From positions 62,001-126,000 of the forward strand of contig CAZVZK010000004.1 in assembly GCA_964630925.1 (NCBI GenBank): 64,000 nt of DNA. The letters are read 5' to 3'. The position numbers and the translations under genes are program-made. This document shows, one piece after another, positions 48,743 through 57,214 of this stretch. This DNA is from RGDT01 sp964630925. Its GTDB lineage: Bacteria; Planctomycetota; Planctomycetia; Gemmatales; Gemmataceae. Under the pieces are notes generated by a model. The model had not been told where the DNA came from, searched no databases, and saw only the letters and a program-made list of their open reading frames with translations. How positions within the stretch are numbered: position 1 is the stretch's first letter; the number at the start of each line of letters is the position of its first letter.

Positions 48743-49783
48743 ATGCTGCCGCTGCTCCTGACGTTGATGCTGCTCGACGGCGAGCCCCCGATGGGCGGCG
48801 TGCGCCACGGCGGGCTGGAGATCGGCGGCCGCGGCGTCAAGGCCACCGTCGTCGAGGTGCTGCCCTCCGGCGTCATCCGCCGCCTCATGTCCAAGACCCA
48901 GCCCACCAAGCTCACCGTGCTGGAGGGCGGCAAGTACCGCGGCGTCACCATCGACCAGACCGCCGAGGCCATGTCCCGCTACGCCAAGGAGATGCGCGAG
49001 GAGTGGAAGGTGCCCGCCGAACGCATCCACGTCGTCGGCTCCAGCGGCGTCCCCATCGCCTCCAACGTGGATGACCTGAAGAAGGCCGTCAAGAAGGCGG
49101 CCGGCAAGGACCTGGTGTTCATCGACGACAGGACGGAGGTCGATCTCGGGATCGAGGGCATCATCCCCAGGGCCGACCGGGCGAAATCCATCTCCCTGGA
49201 CATCGGCGGCGGCAACACCAAGGGCGGGTACCGGCCCGAGGGCGGCGAGCTGGTGTACGTCGCCGTCCCGCTGGGGTCGGTCACCTTCACCGACCGCGTG
49301 GCCGCCGAGGTCAAGAAGGGCGCGACGGCTGCGGAGGCGCTGGCGAACTTGCGCGAGTCGGAGCTGGTGAAGCCGCTGAAGAAGGGCGCGGCGATGATGC
49401 CGGAGCTGGGCAAGCGCACGCATGTCTACCTATCGGGAGGCATGGTGTGGGCGATGATCTGTGCGGTGAAGCCGGAGGCGGCGGAGCGGGCGTACGTGCC
49501 CTTCAAGGCGGAGGACATCGACGCCTTCGTCGCGCTGGTGAAGAAGCATGAGGGCAAGCTGCCGCTGTCGCTCGTGGACGGGGTGAAGGACGAGAAGCTG
49601 CGCGGCCTGGCGCGGGCGGAGCTGCGGGCGGCCCTGAAGGTGTACCCGCCGGAGAATCTGCGGGCGGGGGCGGAGATCCTGGGGGCGCTGTCGGAGTCGT
49701 TCGCGCTGAAGGGGAAGACCCTGATCTTCCCGCGGAATGGGGCGTTCGGCTGGCTGACGGCGTACATCGCGCGGGCGAAGTGA
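48743..49783 (+). CDS. Ppx/GppA-like actin-fold protein, apparently exported
   Basis: 346 aa from the ATG at 48743; the first residues (MLPLLLTLMLLDGEPPMGG) look like a short signal peptide. The ribonuclease-H-like fold of the Ppx/GppA (exopolyphosphatase and guanosine pentaphosphatase) family shows in LEIGGRGVKATVVEV (phosphate-1-like), the central AERIHVVGSSGVPIASN, SLDIGGGNTKGGY (phosphate-2) and THVYLSGGMVWAMIC. Ppx and GppA normally act in the cytoplasm. If this one is exported it would need a different substrate. The signal is short and weak, so a cytoplasmic location is also possible. Confidence 0.78.
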   Translation: MLPLLLTLMLLDGEPPMGGVRHGGLEIGGRGVKATVVEVLPSGVIRRLMSKTQPTKLTVLEGGKYRGVTIDQTAEAMSRYAKEMREEWKVPAERIHVVGSSGVPIASNVDDLKKAVKKAAGKDLVFIDDRTEVDLGIEGIIPRADRAKSISLDIGGGNTKGGYRPEGGELVYVAVPLGSVTFTDRVAAEVKKGATAAEALANLRESELVKPLKKGAAMMPELGKRTHVYLSGGMVWAMICAVKPEAAERAYVPFKAEDIDAFVALVKKHEGKLPLSLVDGVKDEKLRGLARAELRAALKVYPPENLRAGAEILGALSESFALKGKTLIFPRNGAFGWLTAYIARAK

Positions 49784-49793
49784 GCGAGGTGGC

Positions 49794-50222
49794 ATGACGG
49801 GGCAGGCACCGGAAGGATGGGCGGAACGGGGGGCACGCCGCGCCGGCCGCACCGCCGGCCGCTTCTGGCGCCTGCTCGGCTCCGGGCTGCCCGATGACCC
49901 CCTCGGCATCACCGCCGTCCTGAGCCTACTGCTGATCCTCGTCCTCCCGTTCGCCGTTTTGACCGCCTTCCTGGCCGACCTGATTGCCCTGCTGCTCGGC
50001 GGCGTGATCCGCTGCACGCTCACCTTCGCCGCCCTCGGCGCCTCCCTCGCCATCGCCCTGGCACTTGCCGTGGGAGGCGCCGAGGGCGGCGGGATGCTCA
50101 TGGCCGCGGCGCTGGCCGCCTGCGGCGCGGGCTTCGCCGGGCTGATCGTCGGCTTCCTGGCCGGGCCGATCTTTCGTAAGCTGCCGGAATCGATGGACCG
50201 GGATGCGGAACGGGCGGAATGA
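49794..50222 (+). CDS. Membrane protein of unknown function, 142 aa
   Basis: A basic N-terminal tail (about 1-38) is followed by about three hydrophobic segments: residues 40-66 (LSLLLILVLPFAVLTAFLADLI in part), 74-95 (LTFAALGASLAIALALAVGG) and 98-125 (MLMAAALAACGAGFAGLIVG). Gly-rich helices of this type pack tightly in small integral membrane proteins. No domain is recognised. It begins 10 nt after the Ppx-like gene and belongs to the same transcription unit by spacing. Confidence 0.72.
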   Translation: MTGQAPEGWAERGARRAGRTAGRFWRLLGSGLPDDPLGITAVLSLLLILVLPFAVLTAFLADLIALLLGGVIRCTLTFAALGASLAIALALAVGGAEGGGMLMAAALAACGAGFAGLIVGFLAGPIFRKLPESMDRDAERAE

Positions 50223-50250
50223 CCAGGTCCACCTCTTCACAGGGAGTCTC

Positions 50251-50673
50251 ATGCCCCTCATCGTCATCACCGTCCTGCTCGCCCCGGCGCCGTTCGGAAA
50301 GCCGGCCCCGCCGCTGGGGATCGCCTACACCCGCTCCTGCACACAGGCCCGGCCCTACGAGCCGGCCACCGGGACGTACCACATCCACTGCACCGGCCAC
50401 GGCATCGCCGAGGGCAGCGGCTTCGAGGTGGTGTCCACGGCCCGGCTGTCCCGCCCCGTCGTCCTCCGCCTCACCGGCATCCCCGAACGCCTCGACCACC
50501 CGCTGGCGCTGTCCGTGGGCAAGGAGTACTTCCGCCTCGACCCGGAGCGGCATGACCGCGCCCTGTTCCACGTCGAACGCAAGGGCGGCGTGACGACGGT
50601 CACGTTCACCGAGAAGGGCAAGGCCCTCCTCGCCCCCGGCGCACGCATCCACTACACGCACATGACCTGGTAG
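50251..50673 (+). CDS. Small secreted protein of unknown function, 140 aa
   Basis: The ATG at 50251 follows GGGAG and begins a short signal sequence (MPLIVITVLLAPAPFG). The mature protein has beta-strand-like stretches (YHIHCTGHGIAEGS, PVVLRLTGIPERLD, LALSVGKEYFRLD) and a single His-Cys-rich turn. I do not recognise a family. The gene lies between a membrane protein and an alpha/beta hydrolase in one direction, 6 nt before the latter. Confidence 0.72.
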   Translation: MPLIVITVLLAPAPFGKPAPPLGIAYTRSCTQARPYEPATGTYHIHCTGHGIAEGSGFEVVSTARLSRPVVLRLTGIPERLDHPLALSVGKEYFRLDPERHDRALFHVERKGGVTTVTFTEKGKALLAPGARIHYTHMTW

Positions 50674-50679
50674 GCCCGC

Positions 50680-51423
50680 ATGACCATCGACGCCCTCTCC
50701 GCCGGCGTGTTCCACCCGCGGCCCGATTACGTCGAGCCGTATCTCGTCGTCGATGTCGGCGCCGCCTTCCTGGGCTGCCACGACTGGCGTCCCCACCCCG
50801 ACGCCGGCCACGTCGTCTTCTTCCACGGCAACGGCGAGCTGGCGTCCGAGTGCCTCCGCTGGGGCGACGGCGGCTTCTTCCACGGCCTGGGCGTCAACGT
50901 CTGCTTCGTCGGGTACCGCGGGTACGGACGCTCGACAGGCGTTCCGGCCCTTGACGCCATGCGCGGCGACGGCGAGCGAGTCGTGGGTGCCCTGGGCGTC
51001 GATCCGGCGCGCGTCGTCGCGTTCGGACGCTCGCTGGGCAGCCTGTATGCGGTCGAGCTGGCCCACCGGCTGCCCGAGATCGCCGGGCTGATCATCGACA
51101 GCGGCATCGCCGACATCGTCGAGCAGTGGCCGGCCCTGGGGCCGTTGCGCTCCGAGGCGGATGCGGCGTTCGACACGCGCGCGAAGATGGCGGGCTACCG
51201 GGGCCGGGTGCTGGTGATGCACGCGGAGGAGGACCGCCTCGTGCCGCGCTCGCACGCGGACCGCCTGCACGCCTGGGCCGGCTCCGCCGACAAGCGTCTG
51301 GTGGTGTTCCCGTTCGGCGGGCACAACACGATCTGGGCGGCCAACCGGGACGGCTACCTGCTGGAGCTGGAGGAGTTCTTGACGCGCTGCGGGGTGCGCC
51401 CGGCCGGGGGCCTGTCTCGATGA
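50680..51423 (+). CDS. Alpha/beta hydrolase
   Basis: 247 aa. The fold is shown by VVFFHGNGELAS (oxyanion and lid region), GYRGYGRSTG, the nucleophile elbow GRSLGSLY (Ser near residue 114), VLVMHAEEDRLVP carrying the acid, and GGHNTIW carrying the catalytic His. Spacing matches the HGNGE type of the family, related to acyl-protein thioesterase-like or lipase-like hydrolases of unknown substrate. No signal peptide is present. It starts 6 nt after the secreted-protein gene, so the four genes from 48743 likely form one operon. Confidence 0.9.
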   Translation: MTIDALSAGVFHPRPDYVEPYLVVDVGAAFLGCHDWRPHPDAGHVVFFHGNGELASECLRWGDGGFFHGLGVNVCFVGYRGYGRSTGVPALDAMRGDGERVVGALGVDPARVVAFGRSLGSLYAVELAHRLPEIAGLIIDSGIADIVEQWPALGPLRSEADAAFDTRAKMAGYRGRVLVMHAEEDRLVPRSHADRLHAWAGSADKRLVVFPFGGHNTIWAANRDGYLLELEEFLTRCGVRPAGGLSR

Positions 51424-51829
51424 GGTGACGCCCGTGACTGGCGCCAGAGTCACCCGCCCACTCCTGCGAGTCACCTGCGCACTTTTCCCGCCGAGTGAGC
51501 ATGTGACTCTGGCGTCAACCGACGCCTCGTGTCACGGACCGACACCGAGTGCGCGAGTCACCTGCTCACACGCTCACACGCTCACTTTGTCTCAACCCCC
51601 TGACGGCCCGGCGGCCGGTATCGGACACAGGGTCGTGGCCAGGAGGCGGATTCACCCGGAGCCCTCCCCCCATCTCTCCGGTGCCCCGTGCCCAGACCGC
51701 CCCCACCACCAGCGATCCTCTTCGACCTTCGCCCCGATCACCGGGAGCGACGCCCAAAGCTCCAGGATCGTCAGGCCCGGCCCTTCATCGCCGCCCTCAG
51801 CCCCGCGTGGCCTCACCGCGGCGTAAGTG
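51424..51829. other. Noncoding region with an inverted repeat
   Basis: No reading frame here shows a recognisable product. TGGCGCCAGAGTCAC (51439-51453) and its near-complement GTGACTCTGGCGTCA (51503-51517, one mismatch) form an inverted pair 49 nt apart. The string GCATGTGACTCT within the second arm also occurs at about 22354 in the tssG-lipoprotein spacer, which hints at a dispersed repeat. Confidence 0.5.
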
Positions 51830-52327
51830 TCAACCGCGTGTCCCCTCACTCCGACGGCCCCGGCGAGGCGGCTCCTTCGCGCCATCCGACTTGATGATGA
51901 GGCTTCCCTTCCCCGTGGCCGCCAATGGAATCCTCGCCTGAGCAACCGCGGCGGCGATCAGCGCTTCCACGTCGGGATGTGCCAGCCGGCTGGCCGCCTC
52001 CATCTGGATGAAGCGGGTCTGCTTCCCCGACCCTCGCAGGAGCCCCTTCGGGTCGGGCAATCGAGGCCCCTGGCTGAAGTACAGAGACACGCCGGCGGCA
52101 CACGCGCGGATCGCCACGACGGCATCGACCCCTCGATCCGCCGGCGCGTACCCGATGACGAGGGCGTCAGCGTAGTCGTACGCCAGCTCGTTGGCCGCCG
52201 GGAATCGCTTCCGCACCGCCGCACGGACCGACCGAAAGAGCTTCTGATTCTTCGGATCGAGCCTGGCGATGAAGGCCCGGAGCCGGGCCTCCGGCTTCGG
52301 GCCCTTGCTCTCTGGCTTCACCGTCAT
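51830..52327 (-). CDS. DUF1801 domain-containing protein
   Basis: 165 aa from the ATG at 52327, which follows GGGAGG; upstream codons in frame do not fit the family. The DUF1801 (YdhG-like) fold is seen in LRAFIARLDPKNQKLFRSVR, ANELAYDYADALVIGY and AVVAIRACAAGVSLYFSQGP, with a basic C-terminal tail (PPRRGRRSEGTRG). The family is small and cytoplasmic with no known catalytic role. It lies in a sparsely coded stretch with no operon partner. Confidence 0.85.
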   Translation of the reverse strand: MTVKPESKGPKPEARLRAFIARLDPKNQKLFRSVRAAVRKRFPAANELAYDYADALVIGYAPADRGVDAVVAIRACAAGVSLYFSQGPRLPDPKGLLRGSGKQTRFIQMEAASRLAHPDVEALIAAAVAQARIPLAATGKGSLIIKSDGAKEPPRRGRRSEGTRG

Positions 52328-52640
52328 CGCAACCTCCCGGCCGTCCTCGGCAGCCCCTCCTCGGATCCGCCGAACCATGTGATCATCAAGAGCGCCGCCC
52401 ATCACACACGAAGCCCCCGCCTCCGTCAAGGACAATCGGCCATCCACTGCCGCCGCCACGTCCCCAGCTGGCGCCGCATCCCGAGGCCTCGTGTTGATCT
52501 CAGCTCCGCGTGGCCGAACCGCACCCGTGTGGCTCGAAACGCCACGCAGGTGATTGTCCGCGCCGCGCCGGCTGGATCGACGCTGCCCCGGAGCCGAGCC
52601 CGCACGGACCGGCGGTAAGGTGCGGCGCCTCGTCCGGCGC
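52328..52640. other. Noncoding spacer
   Basis: The 313-nt gap between two minus-strand genes holds no convincing gene, terminator or repeat. Frames that stay open across it have no good start or product. Confidence 0.45.
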
Positions 52641-52865
52641 TCAGGATTGCCGGCGGATGATCCCCAGCCAGACGGCCAGCAAGACGAGCGTCACGATCCC
52701 ACCGGCGGCGACCTTTATCCCGAACGCCGGCCAGAACTCCATCACAGGGTGCACGCGCGAGCCGACGGCTTCCGTGACGCAGATGCCGATGACGACGCAA
52801 GCGACGATGCCGACCCAGTCGGTGGTGTTGAACTTGCGCCCCGTCATTCCACCGTCGCCCATCAA
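52641..52865 (-). CDS. Small membrane protein, 74 aa
   Basis: Two hydrophobic helices are visible: about residues 16-32 (TDWVGIVACVVIGICVTEA) and 48-68 (GIKVAAGGIVTLVLLAVWLGI), with a short polar loop. GGAGGG lies 8 nt before the ATG at 52865; a later ATG (52847) is also possible. No domain is known. Short size and the sparse surroundings keep confidence moderate. Confidence 0.55.
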   Translation of the reverse strand: MMGDGGMTGRKFNTTDWVGIVACVVIGICVTEAVGSRVHPVMEFWPAFGIKVAAGGIVTLVLLAVWLGIIRRQS

Positions 52866-53182
52866 TGAGCCCTCCGCCGCCGAACCCGTTGGTGCCCTGG
52901 GCCACGTCGCCCATCACACACCACGCCTACGCCGCCGTCGACCCCCACCCGTCGTCTTCGCCTCCCGTTCTCCCGTGTCCGCGCCGCCCACCGCCCACCA
53001 CCGCCAGACATGACGCCGCCAGCGGCCACGGCCTCCCCCGCCTTACGCGGGCCAACGGCCACCGCGCGGCCTACGAATCGGTCTGCAAAGGCGGCCCTGG
53101 CGTGGCCCGCTCGGCGTCCTCACACCTCACAACAAAGCAGAAGACCCGCCGCACGCCTCCGGCGTGCTCCGGGGCGCGCTGT
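52866..53182. other. Noncoding spacer
   Basis: The 317-nt stretch is low in coding signal on both strands. I see no gene, hairpin terminator or repeat in it. Confidence 0.45.
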
Positions 53183-53650
53183 CTACGATCCAACAGAAAC
53201 GGCAGCCCACTCCAACCGCATGGCGAGCATGAGCAGCAGCAGCGCGAATAACCCGCACGCCCCGATGGTCACGAAGCATGACCAAGACACGCCTCTAGAC
53301 CAACCCCGACTCCGCACGGCAGAATCCAGGCCGGCATCGGCAGCGATCAGGAGCAGAACGAACATCAGCAGGGATCCGGGAAATTGGCCGGCCAGCTGAC
53401 GGAGCGAGAGAAACCAGGCGGTGAGGGTCGGCAGCTCCCCTCGGGCCTCTAGTTTGGAGAAGATCGGCACGAACAGGGGAAAGAATAGGGAGAACACCGC
53501 GACGAAGGGGAGCCAGCAAACGGCTATGATGGCGGCCCGGGTCAGGAAGGACGACCCCAGCACCTCCCTCGGCGGCACGTCCTCGTCTGGCCCCCCGTCG
53601 GGCCGGGGCCGATCACTGAACGAGCCATGTCTGACATCGCCGGGCCACAT
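53183..53650 (-). CDS. Small membrane protein resembling a GspF segment
   Basis: 155 aa. Three hydrophobic segments lie at about residues 37-62 (AAIIAVCWLPFVAVFSLFFP), 92-110 (LLMFVLLLIAADAGL) and 122-146 (FVTIGACGLFALLLLMLAM). The stretch VPIFSKLEARGELPTLTAWF between the first two resembles the inner-membrane protein GspF/PilC, where a strand-loop precedes an LP-x-x-T motif. It is far shorter than GspF (about 400 aa), so it may be a free-standing derived domain. AAGGGGG precedes the ATG. No secretin or pilin gene is nearby. Confidence 0.62.
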   Translation of the reverse strand: MWPGDVRHGSFSDRPRPDGGPDEDVPPREVLGSSFLTRAAIIAVCWLPFVAVFSLFFPLFVPIFSKLEARGELPTLTAWFLSLRQLAGQFPGSLLMFVLLLIAADAGLDSAVRSRGWSRGVSWSCFVTIGACGLFALLLLMLAMRLEWAAVSVGS

Positions 53651-53725
53651 CGCACGCCCCCTTAACGGACACCGCCCTGATTACACCCCACGGCCCGCAC
53701 TCGGTCAACGGATTTCCCCGCCGCC

Positions 53726-54397
53726 TCATTCCTTCCCCAGCACGAGGTCCAACGCCCAGCAACCCCGCACATGGGGGCCTGGAGAGCGGAGATGGGAGAG
53801 GAGGTCCACGTCCGTGCAGCCGGCCTCTTCCAGGGCGTCGGACAGCACGGCGAGGCGGGCGTTGTCGAGGTAACCAACCGGAAGGATACGTTCGTCGAAG
53901 GCCGCCCTGGCCAACGAATTCAGTATCGCCGTCCTGGTGGCCGTTGGGGCCGAGAGAGGGCGGGAAGGGTGGCGCAGGATGTCCCGCATGAGGCCGCACC
54001 ACTCCCTGGCTACCGCCGGCGGCAGCCTCCATTCGCCATGACGCTCACAGAGGGCGAGATTGGCGTGCACGAGGAAGGGCGACAGGGGCACCTTCCGGGC
54101 GGCGGCCATCTTGCAGGCCAGCGCGGCGTACCGCCCCGGCTGGTTCTGCCGCCTCACCGCCTCGGCGGCGGCGGCCTCGGCCGCCGCCAGAGTCTCGGCC
54201 GAGCTCGCGCCGGCCACATTCGCCTCGGCGGCCACCACGGCCTGCGTGCTCCGCTCGTCGTCGAGCAACGCCCAAAGACCCGGACTCCTGCAGATGGCGC
54301 ACGCGAGCAGACGCACCTTATACCCGCCCGCCCAGCTCCAGCAGGCCTCGGCGAGGGCACGAGGATCTTCGCACGCCAGCCACTCCGCCTCCGTCAT
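53726..54397 (-). CDS. Gemmataceae-type conserved protein of unknown function, HVRGCWALD family
   Basis: 223 aa. The N-terminus MTEAEWLACEDPRALAEA is characteristic of this lineage-specific family, followed by KVRLLACAICR, RNA- or protein-binding-like Ala-rich helices, the ILPVGYLDNARLAVLSDALE segment and the closing ALEEAGCTDVDLLSHLRSPG with HVRGCWALD. It matches the protein at 46297 in block order, but the copies are divergent, so the family is old. No catalytic motif is visible. GGGAGGG precedes the ATG. Function unknown. Confidence 0.8.
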   Translation of the reverse strand: MTEAEWLACEDPRALAEACWSWAGGYKVRLLACAICRSPGLWALLDDERSTQAVVAAEANVAGASSAETLAAAEAAAAEAVRRQNQPGRYAALACKMAAARKVPLSPFLVHANLALCERHGEWRLPPAVAREWCGLMRDILRHPSRPLSAPTATRTAILNSLARAAFDERILPVGYLDNARLAVLSDALEEAGCTDVDLLSHLRSPGPHVRGCWALDLVLGKE

Positions 54398-54565
54398 CCC
54401 CCGGCCCTCCCGGAGTGAGAATAGCCGTCAGCCCCACCGCCGACACCCTCACGCCTCAAGAGGGCTCCATCAGGGTTGCAAGTCATGGCCCAGGGGTTAA
54501 CGGGGCTTTGGTTTGTAGACCCGTCGTTTACGGCGGGGCCACGACATCCGCCGCTCCAGGCGAGG

Positions 54566-54585
54566 GGCCCCGCGTGAGCGGGCCG
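54566..54585. repeat. Short GC hairpin repeat, copy 1
   Basis: The 20-bp sequence GGCCCCGCGTGAGCGGGCCG folds into a GC stem (GGCCCGCT/AGCGGGCC type) with a short loop. One nearly identical copy with A for G at the middle is at 62918. It lies in the spacer before the two-domain amidohydrolase gene. Confidence 0.55.
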
Positions 54586-54647
54586 AGTCACCCCCGCCGA
54601 GTGACAAGCCGGGTTGAGCGGGCCGCGGCTCTCCCTATCATTCCTCG

Positions 54648-57206
54648 ATGAACACCCTCCTGATCCTCGCCGCCCTCGCGCCGGCGCAGCCCGCCATCGT
54701 CTTCAAGGGCGCCACCATCCACACCGCCGCCGGGCCCGCCATCCCCGACGGCGTCCTCGTCATCCGCAAGGGCAAGATCGACGCCGTCGGCCCCAAGGAC
54801 ACCCCCACCCCCGTCAAGGCCACGGTCATCGACGTGTCCGGCAGGCACATCATCCCCGGCCTCGTGGACACCCACTCCCACGTCGGCCTCATGGGCCGCT
54901 CCGGCGGCTCCGACGGCAACGAGGGCTCCGGCCCCGTCCACCCAGGCCTCCGCGCCCTCGACGCCGTCTGGCCCGCCGACCCCGGCGTCCGCATGGCCCT
55001 CGCCGGCGGCGTCACGGCCGCCAACATCATGCCCGGCTCCGGCAACGTCATCGGCGGCCAGACCGTCTACGTCAAGATGCGCGGCGACACCGTCGAGGAG
55101 ATGCTCGTCACCGCCGCCGACGGCGTCCTCGGCGGCCTCAAGATGGCCAACGGCGAGAACCCCAAGAGCTTCAACTTCGCCCGCTCCAAGGGTCCGCCGG
55201 CGACACGCATGAAGATCGCCGCCCTCCAGCGCGAGCAGTTCGTCAAGGCCCGCGAGTACCTCAAGAAGAAGCTCGCCGCCAAGGACGGCGCCTTCGAGAC
55301 CGACCCCGCGATGGAGCCGCTCGCCGAGGTGCTCCAGCGCAAGCGCACCGTCCACTTCCACTGCCACCGGGCCGACGACCTGATGACGGCCCTGCGCCTG
55401 GCGAAGGAGTTCGACTTCGAGATCGTCCTCCAGCACGCCACCGAGGGCCACCGCGTCGCGAAGGAGCTGGCCGAGCGCAAGGCCAGCGTCTCCCTCACCC
55501 TCGTGGACAGCCCCGGCGGCAAGCTCGAGGTCGCCGGCCTGCTGGAGGAGAACGCCGCCGCCTTGAACGCCGCCGGCGTGCGCGTGGCCATCAACACCGA
55601 CGACCCCGTCACCGAGTCGCGCTTCTACCTCCGCACCGGCGCCATCGCCGTCCGCGGCGGCCTCAAGCCCGACGACGCCCTCAAGGCCCTCACCATCAAC
55701 CCCGCCGCGATGATGCACCTCGACAAACGCCTCGGCTCCCTCGCCGAGGGCAAGGATGCGGACTTCGTCGTCCTCTCCGGCGCGCCGTTCTCCGTGTACA
55801 CGCACGTCGTCGAGACGTGGATCGACGGCGTGAAGCGTTTCGACCGCACGAAGCACTCCGACTGGCTGCACCAGGCCGGCGGCTACGCCCTGCCGGACGC
55901 CAAGCGCCCCGAGACGCCGCCCGCCGTCGAGATCCCCCGCGCCGCCAGGGCGCCCGCCGCGCCCAAAGGCGCCCCGGCGATGCGCGAGGGGATGAAGAAG
56001 TTCGTCATCCTGGCCGGGCGAGCGCATCCCGTCCACCGCGCCCCGATCAACGACGCCGTCATCGTCGTCGAGGACGGCCTCATCAAGGCCATCGGCCCCC
56101 GCGGCAAGGTGGCCATCCCCGACGGCGTCCCGGTGCTGACCGCCGCCGTCGTGACGCCGGGCCTGATCGACGCCCACTGCTGCATCGGCCTCTCGGGCGG
56201 CACCAACACCGCCGCCGACCAGGACCACGACGAGAAGACCGGCCCGGACCAGTCCGACCTCCGCGTTCTAGACGCCTTCAACCCCGACGAGGCCCTGCTG
56301 GAGTTCGTCCGCCGCGAGGGCGTCACCGTGGTCCACGCCGTCCCCGGCCGCTCGAACGTCCTGGCCGGGCAGACCGGCGTCTTCAAGACCCACGGCCGCA
56401 CCGCCGAGACGATGTCCCTCCGCTCCCCCGCCGGCCTCCTCGTCAACCTCGGCGAGCAGCCCAAGGGCGCCTACCCCGGCAAGGCCCCGACGACGCGCAT
56501 GGCGACGGCCGCCCTGCTGCGCACCGCCTTCACGAAGGCGAAGGCGTACGCCGCCAAGAAGGAGAAACCGGCCGACGCGAAGCTCGATGCCCTGGCCCTG
56601 GCCCTGTCGCGTGAGATCCCGGTGCTGTTCGCCGGCCACCGCGCCGACGACCTGCGCACGGCCCTCCGCCTGGCCGACGAGTTCAAGCTCGACGCCCGCC
56701 TCGAGCTGGCGACGGAGGCGTACCTGATGGCCGACCTCCTCGAGCGGGTCAAGGTGCCGCTGGTGCTGCACCCGACGATGCAGCGCATCGGCAGCGGCGA
56801 GACCATCCACTCGCAGTCGGCCAGTGCCTACTACCTGTCCCGCAGGAAGATCCCCTTCGCCATCGGCACCGGCTTCGAGGGCTACGTCCCCAAGACGCGC
56901 GTCCTGCGCCACGAGGCCGCGATGGCCGCCGCCAACGGCCTGGGCGTCGATGACGCCCTGGAGGCGATCACGCTGCGTGCGGCGAAGTTGCTCGGCATCG
57001 ACGGGACGCACGGCAGCCTGGCGGCGGGGAAGGCCGCCGACCTCGTGCTGTACGACGGCGACTGCTTCGAGCACGCCACCCACGTCACCCACACGATCCT
57101 CGGCGGCCGCGTCGTGTGGGACCGGCCGGAGTACCTGAAGCTGCCGCTCGCCCGCCGCGCGATCCCGCTGGCCGGCGCCGGCGTGGGGTGCTGCCTCGAG
57201 TGGTGA
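54648..57206 (+). CDS. Exported double-domain amidohydrolase family protein
   Basis: 852 aa. A short N-terminal signal-like segment (MNTLLILAALAPAQP) precedes two imidazolonepropionase-like units. Unit 1 (about 15-415) has PGLVDTHSHVG, with both metal histidines, then FHCHRADDLMTALRLA and VAINTDDPVTES, so it should bind metal. Unit 2 (about 440-840) has PGLIDAHCCIG, where one histidine is replaced by Cys, and FAGHRADDLRTALRLA. The unit order differs from the three-unit relative at 8208, where the middle unit is the metal-binding one. Substrate unknown; cyclic amides, peptides or carbohydrate-derived amides are typical. The last 617 bp recur downstream at 58824. Confidence 0.88.
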   Translation: MNTLLILAALAPAQPAIVFKGATIHTAAGPAIPDGVLVIRKGKIDAVGPKDTPTPVKATVIDVSGRHIIPGLVDTHSHVGLMGRSGGSDGNEGSGPVHPGLRALDAVWPADPGVRMALAGGVTAANIMPGSGNVIGGQTVYVKMRGDTVEEMLVTAADGVLGGLKMANGENPKSFNFARSKGPPATRMKIAALQREQFVKAREYLKKKLAAKDGAFETDPAMEPLAEVLQRKRTVHFHCHRADDLMTALRLAKEFDFEIVLQHATEGHRVAKELAERKASVSLTLVDSPGGKLEVAGLLEENAAALNAAGVRVAINTDDPVTESRFYLRTGAIAVRGGLKPDDALKALTINPAAMMHLDKRLGSLAEGKDADFVVLSGAPFSVYTHVVETWIDGVKRFDRTKHSDWLHQAGGYALPDAKRPETPPAVEIPRAARAPAAPKGAPAMREGMKKFVILAGRAHPVHRAPINDAVIVVEDGLIKAIGPRGKVAIPDGVPVLTAAVVTPGLIDAHCCIGLSGGTNTAADQDHDEKTGPDQSDLRVLDAFNPDEALLEFVRREGVTVVHAVPGRSNVLAGQTGVFKTHGRTAETMSLRSPAGLLVNLGEQPKGAYPGKAPTTRMATAALLRTAFTKAKAYAAKKEKPADAKLDALALALSREIPVLFAGHRADDLRTALRLADEFKLDARLELATEAYLMADLLERVKVPLVLHPTMQRIGSGETIHSQSASAYYLSRRKIPFAIGTGFEGYVPKTRVLRHEAAMAAANGLGVDDALEAITLRAAKLLGIDGTHGSLAAGKAADLVLYDGDCFEHATHVTHTILGGRVVWDRPEYLKLPLARRAIPLAGAGVGCCLEW

Positions 57207-57214
57207 GCCGCGGC
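56598..57214 (+). repeat. 617-bp direct repeat, copy 1 (3' end of amidohydrolase gene)
   Basis: This block recurs at 58824-59440 at an offset of 2226 bp. I compared it by hand at the ends and by the identical proteins in several frames; I saw no difference. The junctions are sharp: before the repeat the two copies read CCCTGG and GGGG, and after it CTCAATC and CCATTAC. Confidence 0.85.

Noticed and set aside
51652..51829. Open minus frame with a Trp-rich end (LTILELWASLPVIGAKVEE)
   Set aside because: It looks a little protein-like, but it overlaps the DUF1801 gene on the same strand, has no ribosome-binding site of its own and no family match that I know.
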